Assembly (NCBI RefSeq): GCF_029338175.1
Contig: NZ_CP119862.1
Location: 2,294,001-2,358,000 of the forward strand
Direction: 5' to 3'
From: Citrobacter enshiensis
GTDB taxonomy: Bacteria; Pseudomonadota; Gammaproteobacteria; Enterobacterales; Enterobacteriaceae
DNA length: 64,000 bases
The first letter of the stretch is position 1, and every line of letters starts with the position of its first letter. The notes under the pieces were generated by a model. The model was given only the letters and a program-made list of their open reading frames with translations. It had not been told where the DNA came from and searched no databases. This document shows, piece after piece, positions 1 to 9,665 of the stretch. A program made the position numbers and the translations under genes.

Positions 1-177
1 GAGGAACTGTTGATCAATACCGTAGGGGGCAAACCAACTGCCAAAAATGCACAATAGCACCAGCCCCGCGCAGCCATACAGGCCGATCATCGCGGTGGTA
101 TCGCTATAAAATTTCCGCCAGGCCGTGCGTAGCGTACCCGGTGGGCGTTTTTCGCTGTATACGCTATCGTAGGGCAT
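1..177 (-). CDS. sapC: Peptide/putrescine ABC transporter permease SapC, N-terminal fragment
   Basis: This is the first 59 codons of SapC, an inner-membrane permease of the Sap ABC system; the rest lies beyond the left window edge. The reading starts at the ATG complementary to 175-177 with the sequence [15 protein letters not shown], followed by a hydrophobic segment, as in E. coli SapC. It overlaps the 3' end of sapB by 14 bp, typical of the translationally coupled sapABCDF operon. The family is linked to antimicrobial-peptide resistance, and SapBCDF to putrescine export in E. coli. Product assignment rests on N-terminal similarity and operon context. Confidence 0.9.
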   Translation of the reverse strand, partial: MPYDSVYSEKRPPGTLRTAWRKFYSDTTAMIGLYGCAGLVLLCIFGSWFAPYGIDQQFL

Positions 178-1129
178 ACCATTCCTTATGTTTCAGCGGG
201 TTAGCCATGGCACCCAAAATATCAGATAACACATTGACGATGATGACCAGGGAGCCAATCACCATCACGCCTGCGGAAATGGCGGCATAATCTTGTTGGC
301 GAATGGCATTGATCAACCAGCGGCCCAGTCCCGGCCAGCTAAAGACCATCTCGGTGATCATCGCCAGCGTCAACATGGTCGAAAATTGCAAACCAAGACG
401 TGGGATCACCGGAGGAAGCGCGTTGTGCAGCACGTGACGGCGCAGAATCGTCAGACGTGATAATCCTCGGGTGGCCGCCGCTTTCACGTAGTTCTGGTCG
501 TACACTTCAATCGTGCTGATCCGCATTAAACGAATCACCTCTGTGGTAGGGGCGACCGCCAGCGTCAGGACCGGTAATACCATGTGGCGCAATGCGCTCA
601 TCACCATCTCGTCACGCCAGGGTGAGTCAGAAATCCACGCATCGATAATGGCGAATCCAGTGACGGGTTTGACTTCATAAAGCAGATCGAAGCGGCCAGA
701 CACCGGCAGCCAGCCGAGCGTCAGCGAAAAGAACAACGTCAGCAGCAGCGCCAGCCAAAACACGGGAATAGAAAATCCCAGCAGGGCGAGGGCGCTGATA
801 AAGCGATCGGGCCATTTATTGCGCGTCACGCCAGCCACCATTCCGATCGGGATGCCGACCATCAGGGCAAAGCCGAAGGCGAGAATGCACAGCTCCATGG
901 TGGCGGGAAACACCTCTTTAAGCTGCTCAGAGATTAGCTGACCATTAATGCTGGAGACGCCGAAATCCCAGTGGATCAGGCCATTGAACCAGAATACCCA
1001 GGCATTCCACAACGAGGCACCCTGAAGCGGCGCGTGCGGCGTAAAGTAACTCAGACTGAAGCCGATAAAGGTCAGGAAAAAGAGTGTGACCAGCAACAGC
1101 AAAAAACGGCGCAGGGTGAAGATAATCAT
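164..1129 (-). CDS. sapB: ABC transporter inner-membrane permease SapB
   Basis: 321 residues, the usual length of SapB. The protein begins with a membrane segment (about residues 8-30), and several more hydrophobic helices follow. The cytoplasmic EAA-type loop is visible near residues 219-238 ([20 protein letters not shown]), which docks the ATPases SapD/SapF. It belongs to the DppB/OppB permease family. The start overlaps the sapA stop by 4 bp and the end overlaps sapC by 14 bp, so the three are one transcription unit on the minus strand. The system is implicated in resistance to antimicrobial peptides and in putrescine export; which substrate matters here cannot be read from sequence. Confidence 0.96.
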   Translation of the reverse strand: MIIFTLRRFLLLLVTLFFLTFIGFSLSYFTPHAPLQGASLWNAWVFWFNGLIHWDFGVSSINGQLISEQLKEVFPATMELCILAFGFALMVGIPIGMVAGVTRNKWPDRFISALALLGFSIPVFWLALLLTLFFSLTLGWLPVSGRFDLLYEVKPVTGFAIIDAWISDSPWRDEMVMSALRHMVLPVLTLAVAPTTEVIRLMRISTIEVYDQNYVKAAATRGLSRLTILRRHVLHNALPPVIPRLGLQFSTMLTLAMITEMVFSWPGLGRWLINAIRQQDYAAISAGVMVIGSLVIIVNVLSDILGAMANPLKHKEWYALR

Positions 1130-2772
1130 GGTTTTTTCACCTCTTTGGCTTTTTCCCGCGAGACACCCGCAAAGGAGGCGTTACCAAACGGACTGAGCAC
1201 CAACCCTTTGATGTCATAACGATACGCCTGCAGACGCAACGATGACGCCAGCGGCAGGATCGGCAATTCGGTCGCCAGGATATTTTGCGCTTCATCATAC
1301 GCGTCAATACGCGAGGCAAGCTGCTGAGAAGAAAGCGCTTTACGCAGAACGCTGTCAAACTCGGGATTACACCAGTGGGCGAAGTTCGTTTGCGAGTTAA
1401 TGGCGGCGCAACTCAACAGCGGACGGAAAAAACTGTCCGGATCGTTACTGTCCGTTGCCCAACCGGACAACGTCAAATCATGGTTCATGTCCATCAACCG
1501 CGCCTCCTGGAAACGCCCCTCTACCGGGACAATCACCACTTTTACACCCACCTGCGCCATATCCGCCTGGATCAGTTCAGCCGTTTTCAGCGGGCTTGGG
1601 TTCCATGCCTGAGAACTGGTTGGCACCCACAACTTCAGCGTTAAATTTTCCAGCCCCAGCGCTTTTAACTGCTCGCGGGATTTAGCGGGATTGTATTCTG
1701 TAATTTTAGCCTCGTTGTCATAGGCCCACGAGGCGCGCGGTAAAATAGAGGCGGCTGTTTCCGCCGTGCCGTAGTAGATCGACTGCATCAGACGCTGGTT
1801 ATTGATGGCCAGCGCCAGCGCATGCCGCACTGCGGGGTTATTCAGCGGGGGTTTATTGGTATTAAACGCCAGATAGGCGATGTTCATTCCCGGGCGTAGC
1901 GTGAGTCGCAGGCGAGGATCGTCGCGTAAAATCGTTAACTGGCTGGCGGCAGGCCAGGCCAACACGTCGCACTCGCCGGTCAGCAGTTTAGACAACCGTC
2001 CGGTACCGCCAGATCCTAAATCGACGACGACCTGAGGCATCAGCGGCGTACCCCGCCAGAATTCGCCATGTCGTTGTAGACGAATGTATTGTCCTGAACG
2101 GTATTCAGAAAGCTGGAAAGGACCGGTACCGACAGGCTGACGGTCCAGTAATTCCTGGTGATCCTGTTTGGCCAGGTTCGCCGCATATTCTGCAGACATC
2201 ACCGAGGCGTAATGCGTCGCCAGATGCCATAAGAATGATGCATCGGGCTGCGTCAGACGAAACTCGACGGTGTAATTATCCAGTTTACGCACGCTTTGGA
2301 CGTTATCGGCAAACTGCAGGCTGTCGAAGTAGGGGAAATTTCCGCCATTGACGTAATGCCACGGATGATGACGGTCAAAAATACGCTCGAAGGTGAACAC
2401 CACGTCATCCGCATTCAGTTTACGGGTGGGGGTAAACCAGGCCGTTTTTTGAAACGGAACGTCGCGGCGTAAGTTAAAACGGTAGGTTGCTCCGTTGTCG
2501 AGCACCTCCCAGCTTTCCGCCAGCTCAGGCATCAGGCGATAGGTATAAGGGTCCACATCCAGCAGCCGGTCGTACAGCTGGGCGGCAAGCGTGTCGACGA
2601 TCAGACCGCTGCTCGCCTTTTGCGGATTAAAGGTGTTGACCTGCCCGCTGACACAGTAGACAAAGCCGCTCTCGCGAATATCAGCACGCGGGGGCTGTTC
2701 AGGCGCAGCTGCTGCTGCCTGACCACTGAGAAGTCCAGCTATCACTACCAGAGACGATAAAACCAGGCGCAT
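1126..2772 (-). CDS. sapA: Periplasmic substrate-binding protein SapA
   Basis: 548 residues, close to E. coli SapA. A Sec signal peptide is clear at residues 1-22 (hydrophobic core, AAAAAPEQ cleavage zone). The mature part is a family 5 extracellular solute-binding protein (SBP_bac_5), with the typical GTGPF motif and the region around [12 protein letters not shown]. It delivers peptides or other cationic ligands to SapBCDF. It is the promoter-proximal gene of the minus-strand sap operon. Upstream it faces pspF directly, 112 bp away; in E. coli K-12 ymjA and the putrescine-utilisation (puu) genes separate them, and these are missing here. Confidence 0.95.
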   Translation of the reverse strand: MRLVLSSLVVIAGLLSGQAAAAAPEQPPRADIRESGFVYCVSGQVNTFNPQKASSGLIVDTLAAQLYDRLLDVDPYTYRLMPELAESWEVLDNGATYRFNLRRDVPFQKTAWFTPTRKLNADDVVFTFERIFDRHHPWHYVNGGNFPYFDSLQFADNVQSVRKLDNYTVEFRLTQPDASFLWHLATHYASVMSAEYAANLAKQDHQELLDRQPVGTGPFQLSEYRSGQYIRLQRHGEFWRGTPLMPQVVVDLGSGGTGRLSKLLTGECDVLAWPAASQLTILRDDPRLRLTLRPGMNIAYLAFNTNKPPLNNPAVRHALALAINNQRLMQSIYYGTAETAASILPRASWAYDNEAKITEYNPAKSREQLKALGLENLTLKLWVPTSSQAWNPSPLKTAELIQADMAQVGVKVVIVPVEGRFQEARLMDMNHDLTLSGWATDSNDPDSFFRPLLSCAAINSQTNFAHWCNPEFDSVLRKALSSQQLASRIDAYDEAQNILATELPILPLASSLRLQAYRYDIKGLVLSPFGNASFAGVSREKAKEVKKP

Positions 2773-2884
2773 AATTTTTAAGGTTTTTAGATTCGATCTA
2801 CAAAGTGTATCGCACTACGGCCCACCAGGTAAAAATGTCTGCGGGTAACTGGTGCAAATGTCATCAATTCTGGTGAAGGAATCA

Positions 2885-3859
2885 CTAAATCTGATGTTTT
2901 TTGAGCAATGCGCGCAGTTGATGGTAGGTCAGACCCAATAATTCAGCGGCGCGTTTCTGATTAAATTTTGCCTGCTGTAGACTGCGTTGCAGTAAATCTT
3001 TCTCCTGCTGTTGCTGAAATTCACGTAAATCCACCGGCAGTGCAGGGGAAGCAGCAGGCGCTTCCGTGTTCTCAACGGCAACGGTATGTCGCTTAAACGG
3101 ATTGAGAATGATCTCGTCGAGCGGGTAATCGCTGGTGCCGTGCCGGTACACCGAACGTTCAACCACATTTTTCAGCTCACGAATATTGCCTGGCCAGCGG
3201 TAGTGCAGCAGGGCCTCTTTTGCACGCTCGCTAAATCCGGGGAAAAGCGGCAGACGGATTTCTCGGCACATCTGAATCGCAAAATGTTCAGCCATTAACA
3301 TGATATCGGTCTGACGTTCACGAAGCGGTGGGAGCTGCACCACATCGAAAGCCAGCCTGTCCAGCAGGTCGGCACGAAACGTCCCTTCATCAACCATCCG
3401 GGGCAGATCGGCGTTAGTGGCGCAGACCAGCCGCACATTGACCTGCAGCGGCTGACTGCCGCCTACGCGTTCCAGCTCACCGTATTCGATGACCCGCAGC
3501 AGTTTTTCCTGCACCAGCATGGGAGCGGTGGCCAACTCATCGAGAAACAGCGTGCCGCCATCGGCGCGCTCAAAACGGCCTGGATGGCGCTTTTGCGCGC
3601 CGGTAAATGCACCCGCTTCATGACCAAATAACTCAGTGTCGAGCAGGTTTTCATTAAGCGCGGCGCAGTTCAGTGAAATAAACGGCCCCTGCCAGCGAGA
3701 AGAGAGAAAGTGCAGGCGGTTGGCGATGAGCTCTTTCCCCGTCCCGCGTTCACCAATAATCAGCACCGGTTTATCCAGCGGTGCCAGATGAGAAACCTGC
3801 TCCAGCACTTCAATAAAACTGTTGGCTTCACCGAGAAGGTTATCTTTGTATTCTGTCAT
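2885..3859 (-). CDS. pspF: Sigma-54 enhancer-binding activator PspF
   Basis: 324 residues from the chosen ATG (MTEYKDNLLGEANSF); an in-frame ATG 15 bp upstream gives a five-residue extension with no family support. PspF lacks a receiver domain and consists of an AAA+ domain and a Fis-type helix-turn-helix. Visible are Walker A GERGTGKE, the sigma-54-contacting GAFTGA loop, Walker B around GGTLFLDE, and the C-terminal helix-turn-helix NQKRAAELLGLTYHQLRALL. It activates the divergent pspA operon and is held inactive by PspA. Its own promoter overlaps the upstream activating sequences of pspA, giving negative autoregulation in the family. Confidence 0.97.
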   Translation of the reverse strand: MTEYKDNLLGEANSFIEVLEQVSHLAPLDKPVLIIGERGTGKELIANRLHFLSSRWQGPFISLNCAALNENLLDTELFGHEAGAFTGAQKRHPGRFERADGGTLFLDELATAPMLVQEKLLRVIEYGELERVGGSQPLQVNVRLVCATNADLPRMVDEGTFRADLLDRLAFDVVQLPPLRERQTDIMLMAEHFAIQMCREIRLPLFPGFSERAKEALLHYRWPGNIRELKNVVERSVYRHGTSDYPLDEIILNPFKRHTVAVENTEAPAASPALPVDLREFQQQQEKDLLQRSLQQAKFNQKRAAELLGLTYHQLRALLKKHQI

Positions 3860-3939
3860 GATGAAATTCACCACTTGTTAGCGTTATTCACCACTTTAAC
3901 CTGAATTGCCTCCGAGGTAAAATCATACATATTATTATT

Positions 3940-3952
3940 AATCAATGATTTA
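3940..3952 (+). promoter_or_regulatory. Probable IHF site in the psp control region
   Basis: AATCAATGATTTA matches the IHF consensus WATCAANNNNTTR at every position. It lies between the pspF gene and the sigma-54 promoter, where IHF bends DNA so that PspF bound upstream can touch the polymerase in E. coli. PspF upstream activating sequences should lie in about 3865-3920, but I cannot delimit them. Confidence 0.7.
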
Positions 3953-3957
3953 AAAAG

Positions 3958-3974
3958 TTGGCACGTGAATTGTA
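3958..3974 (+). promoter_or_regulatory. Sigma-54 promoter of pspABCD
   Basis: TTGGCACGTGAATTGTA has the -24 GG (3960-3961) and the -12 G (3972) exactly ten bases apart, as sigma-54 requires, and is almost the known E. coli pspA promoter. The -12 dinucleotide is GT rather than GC, also as in E. coli. Transcription should start near 3984, about 45 bases before pspA. Confidence 0.88.
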
Positions 3975-4025
3975 TTAGAGCTACAGCAGGGCATAGCCCG
4001 ACATCAGAAAAATTGTGAGGATTGA

Positions 4026-4697
<672 letters not shown>

Positions 4698-4705
4698 TAA
4701 TCGCA

Positions 4706-4727
4706 GGCGGCGTCTGAGTACGCCGCC
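4706..4727 (+). other. GC-rich stem-loop between pspA and pspB
   Basis: GGCGGCGT-CTGAGT-ACGCCGCC forms a perfect 8-bp stem with a six-base loop in the 54-bp pspA-pspB gap. No T run follows, so it is more likely an mRNA-stabilising or partial-readthrough element than a full terminator. That would fit the much higher level of PspA than PspB/C known in the family. Confidence 0.6.
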
Positions 4728-4751
4728 GCTCATCACCTGTAAGGAGTACTC

Positions 4752-4976
4752 ATGAGCGCGCTATTTCTGGCCATTCCGTTAACCATTTTTGTGTTGTTTG
4801 TGTTGCCGATTTGGTTATGGCTGCATTACAGCAACCGTTCCAGTCGTGGGGAACTGTCGCAAAGTGAGCAGCAACGTCTGGCGCAATTAACCGACGACGC
4901 GCAACGGATGCGTGAACGCATTCAGACGCTGGAAGACATTCTTGATGCTGAACATCCGAACTGGAGGGATCGCTAA
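4752..4976 (+). CDS. pspB: Phage shock protein B, membrane sensor
   Basis: 74 residues. One N-terminal transmembrane helix (about residues 4-24, rich in Phe, Val and Leu) is followed by a charged cytoplasmic region that is probably coiled coil. PspB works with PspC to sense inner-membrane stress and release PspF from PspA. It has an excellent ribosome site (AAGGAGTACTC) and its stop overlaps the pspC start in a TAATG. Confidence 0.97.
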   Translation: MSALFLAIPLTIFVLFVLPIWLWLHYSNRSSRGELSQSEQQRLAQLTDDAQRMRERIQTLEDILDAEHPNWRDR

Positions 4977-5335
4977 TGGGAGGGATTAATTTGAATAAAA
5001 AGCTCTGGCGCATTCCGCAGCAGGGAATGGTGCGTGGCGTCTGCGCCGGGATCGCAAACTACCTTGATGTGCCGGTGAAACTGGTGCGGATCCTGGTGGT
5101 GCTGTCGATTTTCTTCGGGCTGGCGTTCTTTACGCTGGTTGCGTATATCATTTTGACGTTTGTGCTTGATCCGCTGCCGGACAACATGACCACTGGCGAG
5201 CAATCCCCCTCAAGCGGTGAATTGCTGGATGCCGTCGACAGGGAACTGGCCGCGGGCGAAAAGCGTCTGCGTGAAATGGAGCGCTATGTTACGTCCGACA
5301 CCTTCACGCTGCGCAGTCGTTTCCGTCAGTTGTAA
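4976..5335 (+). CDS. pspC: Phage shock protein C, membrane sensor
   Basis: 119 residues, as in E. coli. It starts [18 protein letters not shown], the conserved PspC domain, which contains a [12 protein letters not shown] stretch. A central transmembrane segment is at about residues 43-68, and a C-terminal leucine/charged region ends RSRFRQL. PspC with PspB transduces membrane damage to PspA. The start is translationally coupled to pspB through TAATG. Confidence 0.97.
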   Translation: MGGINLNKKLWRIPQQGMVRGVCAGIANYLDVPVKLVRILVVLSIFFGLAFFTLVAYIILTFVLDPLPDNMTTGEQSPSSGELLDAVDRELAAGEKRLREMERYVTSDTFTLRSRFRQL

Positions 5336-5352
5336 TGAAGAGAACTCATAAG

Positions 5353-5583
5353 ATGAATACACGCTGGCAACGCGCCGGGCAAAAGGTGAAGCCGGGCTTT
5401 AAACTCGCAGGGAAACTGGTTCTGCTGACCGCGCTACGCTATGGCCCGGCCGGTGTGGCAGGGTGGGCGATCAAATCCGTCGCACGCCGCCCGCTGAAAA
5501 TGTTGCTGGCGTTGGCGCTGGAACCCTTACTGAGACGCGCGGCGGCAAAAATCTCCCGGCGCTATGATGGCCGCCATTCCTGA
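5353..5583 (+). CDS. pspD: Phage shock protein D
   Basis: 76 residues from the ATG giving [16 protein letters not shown], which matches known PspD starts; an alternative ATG at 5335 would couple by TAATG to pspC and add six residues. PspD is a small basic protein with an amphipathic/hydrophobic middle (about residues 22-60) and is peripheral to the inner membrane. Its role is poorly defined. In E. coli the next gene is pspE (a rhodanese); here only 185 bp separate pspD from ycjM and no rhodanese gene is present. Confidence 0.9.
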   Translation: MNTRWQRAGQKVKPGFKLAGKLVLLTALRYGPAGVAGWAIKSVARRPLKMLLALALEPLLRRAAAKISRRYDGRHS

Positions 5584-5710
5584 TCACAGGGCTGCACATA
5601 AAAACAAACAATCCATTCACAATCGACTGGCGAATTTGCGGCAGCTCACAAATACGATTTTTGGGCTGCTGAAATCCTTTTTTTTACCCCCTCTAAACCC
5701 CCTTGCTTGA

Positions 5711-5739
5711 TTGACAGCTTATTTTCTGCAAGGTAGTCT
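5711..5739 (+). promoter_or_regulatory. Sigma-70 promoter of the ycjM operon
   Basis: A perfect -35 TTGACA (5711-5716) is followed by exactly 17 bases and the -10 TAGTCT (5734-5739). Transcription would start near 5746, at the edge of an operator-like palindrome and 23 bases before the chosen ycjM start. This geometry argues against the ATG at 5748 as the ycjM start. Confidence 0.75.
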
Positions 5740-5748
5740 CCCTATCCA

Positions 5749-5762
5749 TGGGACCGCTACCA
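5749..5762 (+). promoter_or_regulatory. Probable YcjW (LacI-family) operator at the ycjM promoter
   Basis: TGGGACCGCTACCA is an imperfect palindrome (10 of 14 positions symmetrical) with the central CG typical of LacI-family operators. It sits at about +3 to +16 of the predicted transcript, where a repressor would block initiation. The same 14 bases, and 17 of 18 when extended to the right, recur at 15690. Assignment to YcjW is inference from the adjacent regulator gene and the operator architecture. Confidence 0.65.
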
Positions 5763-5768
5763 CGGAAA

Positions 5769-7457
5769 ATGAAAGTGAACCAAAAAATCAAACATTACCT
5801 GACAGAAGTTTACGGAGATACATTTGCATCCCGTCACTATGGTGTGTTGTCTGACCGCATTAAACGATCGCAATCATTAATTAAAAAAACACGTAAACCA
5901 CACTGGGATGAGAACGATGTGGTTCTCATTACTTATGCCGATCAGTTTCACAGTTCGTCAGCAAAACCGCTTCCAACGTTTAACCAATTTTATCATTACC
6001 GGTTAAAAACAATTTTTTCCCATGTTCATTTATTACCTTTTTATCCCTGGTCTTCTGACGACGGTTTTTCCGTTATCGATTATCACCAGGTTGCGAAAGA
6101 AACAGGGGAGTGGACAGATATTGCTGAACTGGGTCAAGCTAGCCAATTAATGTTTGATTTTGTCTGCAATCATATGTCGGCGAAAAGTGAATGGTTTAAA
6201 AACTATTTACAGCAAACGCCTGGCTTTGAAAATTTCTTTGTTGAAATGGACCCGAATACCGATCTTTCGGCAGTAACACGCCCGCGGGCTTTACCGTTAC
6301 TGACGCCATTTACCCTGTCGGATAATTCGGTTCGCCATTTATGGACAACGTTTAGCGATGACCAGGTCGATCTTAATTACAGCAACCCGGATGTTCTGCT
6401 GGCGATGGTCGATGTTTTGCTGAACTACCTTGAGCAAGGCGCGGATTATGTGCGTTTAGACGCCGTGGGTTTTATGTGGAAGGAGCCTGGCACGTCATGT
6501 ATTCATCTGGAGAAAACACATACTCTGATCAAACTGTTTCGTGCGATTACGGATGAAGCGGCGCCGGGCACCGCGATGATTACTGAGACCAATGTTCCGC
6601 ATAAAGACAATATTTCCTATTTCGGTGATGGGCATGATGAAGCCCACATGGTCTATCAGTTCTCGCTGCCACCGCTGGTGCTGCATGCCATAAAGCGCCA
6701 GGATGCCTCCGCCCTGTGCCAGTGGGCGCAGTCGTTGGCATTGCCTTCGGAAAAAACGACCTGGTTCAACTTCCTGGCGTCGCACGACGGCATTGGTCTG
6801 AACCCGTTACGTGGACTCTTGCCAGAAGAGGAGATCTTAGCGCTGGTCTCTGAGCTGCAGCAAGAGGGCGCACTGGTCAACTGGAAGAACAATCCTGATG
6901 GCAGCCGCAGTCCTTATGAAATCAACGTCACGTACATGGATGCGTTGAGTACGCGTGATAGTAGCAACCAGGAACGGCTTGCCCGATTTACGCTGGCGCA
7001 TGCCATTTTATTAAGTTTTCCAGGTGTACCCGCTATTTATATTCAGAGCATTCTGGGTTCACGTAATGACTATGACGGCGTTGAAAAATTAGGTTACAAC
7101 CGGGCTATTAACCGTAAAAAATATGATATTGATGAGATTGAAGCGGAATTAAGTTCGACGGAGACGTTACGGTATGACGTTTATCGCGCGCTGTCACGCC
7201 TGATTAAATTGAGACGCGAACATTGCGCTTTCCATCCCGACAGCGGTTTTGACATCGGTAATATCACGCCATCTGTAATGCAAATTACCCGTACGGCTGA
7301 GAATGGCGAGGTCATTATTGCGCTATTTAATATTAGCGAAAAATGTCAGACGATTTCCGATGATGCAGTGACCGGTTTTGATTTGATTTCTGAAAAAGAA
7401 ATCAATACGAAAGAATTAACCCTGGATCCATGGCAGGTTATGTGGATTAAAAAATAA
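5769..7457 (+). CDS. ycjM: GH13 glucoside phosphorylase YcjM (glucosylglycerate phosphorylase)
   Basis: 562 residues from the ATG at 5769, which has GGAAA just upstream and aligns with the E. coli start. The fold is a GH13 subfamily 18 (sucrose-phosphorylase-like) barrel: the nucleophile Asp is in VRLDAVGF, the acid/base Glu in ITETNVPH, and the transition-state Asp in NFLASHDGIGL. E. coli YcjM is reported to phosphorolyse 2-O-alpha-glucosylglycerate to alpha-glucose-1-phosphate and glycerate. It is the first gene of a long operon with its own promoter and operator. Cytoplasmic; no signal peptide. Confidence 0.92.
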   Translation: MKVNQKIKHYLTEVYGDTFASRHYGVLSDRIKRSQSLIKKTRKPHWDENDVVLITYADQFHSSSAKPLPTFNQFYHYRLKTIFSHVHLLPFYPWSSDDGFSVIDYHQVAKETGEWTDIAELGQASQLMFDFVCNHMSAKSEWFKNYLQQTPGFENFFVEMDPNTDLSAVTRPRALPLLTPFTLSDNSVRHLWTTFSDDQVDLNYSNPDVLLAMVDVLLNYLEQGADYVRLDAVGFMWKEPGTSCIHLEKTHTLIKLFRAITDEAAPGTAMITETNVPHKDNISYFGDGHDEAHMVYQFSLPPLVLHAIKRQDASALCQWAQSLALPSEKTTWFNFLASHDGIGLNPLRGLLPEEEILALVSELQQEGALVNWKNNPDGSRSPYEINVTYMDALSTRDSSNQERLARFTLAHAILLSFPGVPAIYIQSILGSRNDYDGVEKLGYNRAINRKKYDIDEIEAELSSTETLRYDVYRALSRLIKLRREHCAFHPDSGFDIGNITPSVMQITRTAENGEVIIALFNISEKCQTISDDAVTGFDLISEKEINTKELTLDPWQVMWIKK

Positions 7458-7470
7458 AAAGGAGCATCTA

Positions 7471-8763
7471 ATGCTTAAATCAAAAATTGTGCTGTTATCA
7501 GCACTGGTTTCCTGCGCCCTGATTTCCGGATGCAAAGAAGATAAAAAAGAAAACGTCTCCATTGAATTTATGCATTCTTCTGTGGAACAGGAACGCCAGG
7601 CCGTTATTTCAGCGCTCATTGCTCGCTTTGAAAAAGAAAACCCTGGCATTACGGTTAAACAAGTGCCGGTTGAAGAAGACGCCTATAACACGAAGGTGAT
7701 TACCCTGGCGAGAAGTGGTTCTTTACCTGAAGTTATTGAGACCAGCCATGACTACGCCAAAGTGATGGATAAAGAACAGCTTATTGACCGCAAGGCGGTG
7801 GCGAATGTTATCCAGGCGGTAGGTGAGAACGCGTTTTATGACGGCGTGTTGCGTATTGTTCGTACGGAAGATGGTTCAGGATGGACCGGCGTGCCCGTTA
7901 GCGCGTGGATCGGCGGTATCTGGTATCGCAAGGATGTGCTGGCAAAGGCCGGGCTGGCAGAGCCGACAAACTGGCAGCAATTGCTGGTGGTCGCCAAAAC
8001 GCTCAACGATCCGGCGCACAAAAAATATGGCATTGCGTTGCCAACGGCTGAGAGCGTGCTGACGGAACAGTCCTACTCGCAGTTTGCGCTGTCAAACAAA
8101 GCGAACGTCTTTGATTCACACGGGAAAATCACGCTGGATACGCCAGAAATGGCGCAAGCACTGGACTATTACCGTGAGCTGGCGGCGTACACCATGCCCG
8201 GCTCCAACGACATTATGGAAGTCAAAGACGCCTTTATGAATGGCACGGCGCCAATGGCGATCTACTCGACGTACATTCTTCCGGCGGTCATTAAAGAGGG
8301 CGATCCGCAAAATGTCGGGTTTATGGTGCCAACAGAACAAACGTCGGCGGTGTACGGCATGTTGACCTCTCTGACCCTAACCTCGGGTCAGAAAGAGGAA
8401 GAAACCCAGGCGGCAGAGAAGTTTGTCACCTTTATGGAGCAGGCGGACAACATCGCGGATTGGGTCATGATGTCGCCCGGTGCGGCACTCCCGGTGAATA
8501 AAGCGGTTGTGAACACCGCAACATGGAAAGACAACAGCGTTATCAAGGCGCTGGGTGAATTGCCGAATCAGCTCATTGCTGAACTGCCGAATATTCAGGT
8601 GTTTGGTGCGGTAGGGGATAAAAACTTTACCCGCATGGGTGATGTCACCGGTTCAGGCGTGGTGAGTACGATGGTACACAACGTCACGGTAGGCAAAGCC
8701 GATCTCTCGTCAACAATCAAGGAAAGCCAGAAACAACTGGATACCCTTGTTGAGCAGCGTTAA
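7471..8763 (+). CDS. ycjN: Sugar ABC transporter substrate-binding lipoprotein YcjN
   Basis: 430 residues, family 1 extracellular solute-binding protein. A lipoprotein signal is plain: hydrophobic residues 5-18 and the lipobox ISGC with Cys21, followed by lysine/acidic residues. It captures the sugar ligand in the periplasm and passes it to the YcjO/YcjP permease. The ribosome site AAAAGGAG lies 14 bases after ycjM. Context with phosphorylases and glucoside dehydrogenases suggests an oligosaccharide or glycoside ligand; the true ligand is not visible from sequence. Confidence 0.93.
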   Translation: MLKSKIVLLSALVSCALISGCKEDKKENVSIEFMHSSVEQERQAVISALIARFEKENPGITVKQVPVEEDAYNTKVITLARSGSLPEVIETSHDYAKVMDKEQLIDRKAVANVIQAVGENAFYDGVLRIVRTEDGSGWTGVPVSAWIGGIWYRKDVLAKAGLAEPTNWQQLLVVAKTLNDPAHKKYGIALPTAESVLTEQSYSQFALSNKANVFDSHGKITLDTPEMAQALDYYRELAAYTMPGSNDIMEVKDAFMNGTAPMAIYSTYILPAVIKEGDPQNVGFMVPTEQTSAVYGMLTSLTLTSGQKEEETQAAEKFVTFMEQADNIADWVMMSPGAALPVNKAVVNTATWKDNSVIKALGELPNQLIAELPNIQVFGAVGDKNFTRMGDVTGSGVVSTMVHNVTVGKADLSSTIKESQKQLDTLVEQR

Positions 8764-8783
8764 TGCGGATGTGGAAAGCAGTT

Positions 8784-9665
8784 ATGAATAGGTTTTTTTC
8801 CGGTCGTTCCGACATGCCCTTTGCCATGCTGCTGCTGGCGCCCAGCTTATTGCTGCTGGGCGGTCTGGTCGCCTGGCCGATGATATCGAATATCGAAATC
8901 AGCTTCCTTCGGTTACCGCTGAACCCGCGCATTGAGTCTACCTTTGTCGGACTTGAGAACTATATGCGTATCCTGACCGACCCGGGTTTTTGGCATTCGC
9001 TCTGGATGACGGTCTGGTATACCACGCTGGTGGTGGCGGGGAGTACGGCGCTGGGACTTGGCGTAGCGATGTTCTTTAACCGCGAATTTCGCCTGCGTAA
9101 GACCGCGCGCTCGCTGGTGATCCTCTCGTACGTGACGCCATCGATCTCGCTGGTCTTTGCATGGAAGTACATGTTCAACAATGGCTACGGCATTGTGAAC
9201 TACCTGGGTGTCGATTTACTCCATCTCTACGACCAGGCGCCGCTGTGGTTTGACAACCCCGGAAGCAGCTTTGTTTTAGTGGTGCTGTTCGCCATCTGGC
9301 GTTACTTCCCATACGCATTTATTTCGTTTTTAGCCATTTTGCAGACCATTGATAAATCGCTGTATGAAGCGGCAGAAATGGACGGCGCTAATGCCTGGCA
9401 ACGTTTTCGTATTGTCACATTGCCCGCCATTATGCCGGTGCTGGCGACAGTCATTACGTTACGCACCATCTGGATGTTCTACATGTTCGCCGACGTTTAT
9501 CTGTTGACGACCAAGGTGGATATCCTCGGGGTGTATCTCTACAAAACAGCATTTGCATTTAATGACTTAGGTAAAGCAGCCGCAATCTCTGTGGTGCTCT
9601 TTATCATCATCTTTGCCGTCATTTTGCTGACCAGAAAACGGGTGAATCTCAATGGCAACAAATAA
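8784..9665 (+). CDS. ycjO: Sugar ABC transporter permease YcjO
   Basis: 293 residues starting MNRFFSGRSDMPF, the E. coli length; an upstream in-frame ATG at 8763 overlapping the ycjN stop would add seven residues but lacks a ribosome site, whereas GGAAAG precedes 8784. It is a MalF/UgpA-type permease with six hydrophobic helices. The EAA loop is visible as EAAEMDGANAWQRFRIVTLP (about residues 192-211). It pairs with YcjP, and its last 14 bases overlap the ycjP start. Confidence 0.93.
   Translation: MNRFFSGRSDMPFAMLLLAPSLLLLGGLVAWPMISNIEISFLRLPLNPRIESTFVGLENYMRILTDPGFWHSLWMTVWYTTLVVAGSTALGLGVAMFFNREFRLRKTARSLVILSYVTPSISLVFAWKYMFNNGYGIVNYLGVDLLHLYDQAPLWFDNPGSSFVLVVLFAIWRYFPYAFISFLAILQTIDKSLYEAAEMDGANAWQRFRIVTLPAIMPVLATVITLRTIWMFYMFADVYLLTTKVDILGVYLYKTAFAFNDLGKAAAISVVLFIIIFAVILLTRKRVNLNGNK

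Noticed and set aside
5639-5690. Terminator between pspD and ycjM
   Set aside because: GCAGC/GCTGC arms are short, the loop is long and the T8 run lies several bases away, so the hairpin is too weak to call.
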